From assembly GCF_018854495.1 (NCBI RefSeq), contig NZ_JABBDR010000167.1, positions 13,258-77,257 of the forward strand: a DNA stretch of 64,000 nt. The letters run 5' to 3'. The translations under genes and the position numbers were made by a program. Every line of letters starts with the position of its first letter. Within the stretch, counting starts at the first letter, position 1. The DNA is from Acidithiobacillus ferruginosus (GTDB lineage: Bacteria; Pseudomonadota; Gammaproteobacteria; Acidithiobacillales; Acidithiobacillaceae). The notes beneath the pieces were generated by a model that made no database searches, was not told where the DNA came from, and worked only from the letters and a program-made list of their open reading frames with translations. This document shows positions 63,821 through 64,000 of this stretch, piece after piece.

Positions 63821-64000
63821 GCCTGGGCGGAACGACTCTGGTACACAGCCATCTCTGGGGCATGGTCCGGGATGCAAATCACGGATTGACCGGCCACTGC
63901 GGACAGGTGTCGGGCAATGCGCCCGCAGCCGGGAATGATCAGTTCCGGATCAAACTCGGCAAGAGGGACAAGCACGAAGGCCCTCTCGTGCAGGCGGGGG
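63817..64000 (-). CDS. folK: FolK, dihydropteridine pyrophosphokinase (partial, 3' end)
   Basis: The window ends inside this gene; 60 residues remain. They carry the family end motif PRLHERAFVLVPLAEFDPEL with a late PGCGRIARHL. FolK transfers pyrophosphate to hydroxymethyl-dihydropterin in folate synthesis. Its stop overlaps the next gene by 4 bases (ATGA), so the folK-kinase-panB-panC run is one operon. Confidence 0.85.
   Translation of the reverse strand, partial: PRLHERAFVLVPLAEFDPELIIPGCGRIARHLSAVAGQSVICIPDHAPEMAVYQSRSAQA

Overview
The window reads as a chromosomal segment of an acidophilic, diazotrophic chemolithoautotroph, most likely Acidithiobacillus ferrooxidans or a close relative. 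This is an inference from a complete Mo-nitrogenase island next to a sucrose synthase / sucrose-phosphate synthase cluster of the Acidithiobacillus type. No ribosomal RNA marker is present to settle it. About half of the window (roughly 2.9-37.7 kb) is a nitrogen-fixation island. It holds structural genes, FeMo-cofactor assembly, Fe-S supply, electron carriers, transcriptional control, post-translational control and molybdenum handling. No phage, insertion sequence or CRISPR array was seen.

Left edge (0-4.5 kb): a cation-diffusion-facilitator transporter with a NifX-like C-terminal domain, an OprD-like porin, and a periplasmic molybdate/tungstate-type binding protein. A short unknown gene follows behind a sigma-54-like promoter.

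Leftward nif arm (4.7-23 kb, minus strand), two transcription units. Unit 1 starts at a strong -24/-12 promoter (23063-23078) with two NifA sites and runs nifH-nifD-nifK-two [2Fe-2S] ferredoxins-nifE-nifN-nifX-DUF269-DUF683-fdxB-nifQ-unknown gene. It ends at a strong hairpin terminator (12414-12444). Unit 2 has its own sigma-54 promoter and NifA site (12253-12358) and runs iscA-nifU-nifS-nifV-cysE-nifW-SagB-like oxidoreductase-rhodanese/ankyrin protein-FmdB zinc ribbon.

Rightward nif arm (23.4-36.6 kb, plus strand). Unit 3, from a sigma-54-type promoter at 23371-23386, encodes a pseudo-receiver protein, DraT, a DraG-NifO fusion and an oxygen-sensitive-type NifA. Unit 4, from a NifA-type nifB promoter at 27937-27952, encodes NifB, FdxN, a second IscA, a Cys-rich protein, a TPR protein, an LRV Fe-S protein, two NifZ-domain proteins, a second NifS, NifT, a DUF6129-like protein, a DegT-fold protein lacking the PLP lysine, a [2Fe-2S] ferredoxin, a small unknown and a SIR2-like protein. 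ModD and a molbindin follow on the opposite strand.

Right half (37.7-64 kb): mostly housekeeping genes. These are an aldehyde dehydrogenase, truncated hemoglobin, MFS and MscS-like proteins, then a fructokinase-SPS/SPP-sucrose synthase operon. Next comes a decayed patch (alkA and a possible hsdR remnant around ogt), a DUF1643 gene, a DUF202 membrane protein, tRNA-Val, mutS, a moaD remnant, a glycosyltransferase, a Bax-inhibitor-1 protein and an ExoX-like nuclease. The last part is a minus-strand run from folK (cut by the window edge) through a deoxynucleoside kinase, panB and panC to a 1277-residue FAD/Fe-S dehydrogenase, with Smr and class II aldolase genes beyond it.

Together the nif genes describe a strongly regulated system. 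NifA carries the full four-cysteine oxygen/redox signature and no NifL is present. DraT/DraG can switch NifH off by ADP-ribosylation. Mo capture and storage proteins flank the island, and Fe-S supply is duplicated (two NifS, two IscA). The least understood parts are the catalytically altered DegT protein, the SIR2-like protein, the SagB-like oxidoreductase, the pseudo-receiver and several small genes embedded in the nif operons.
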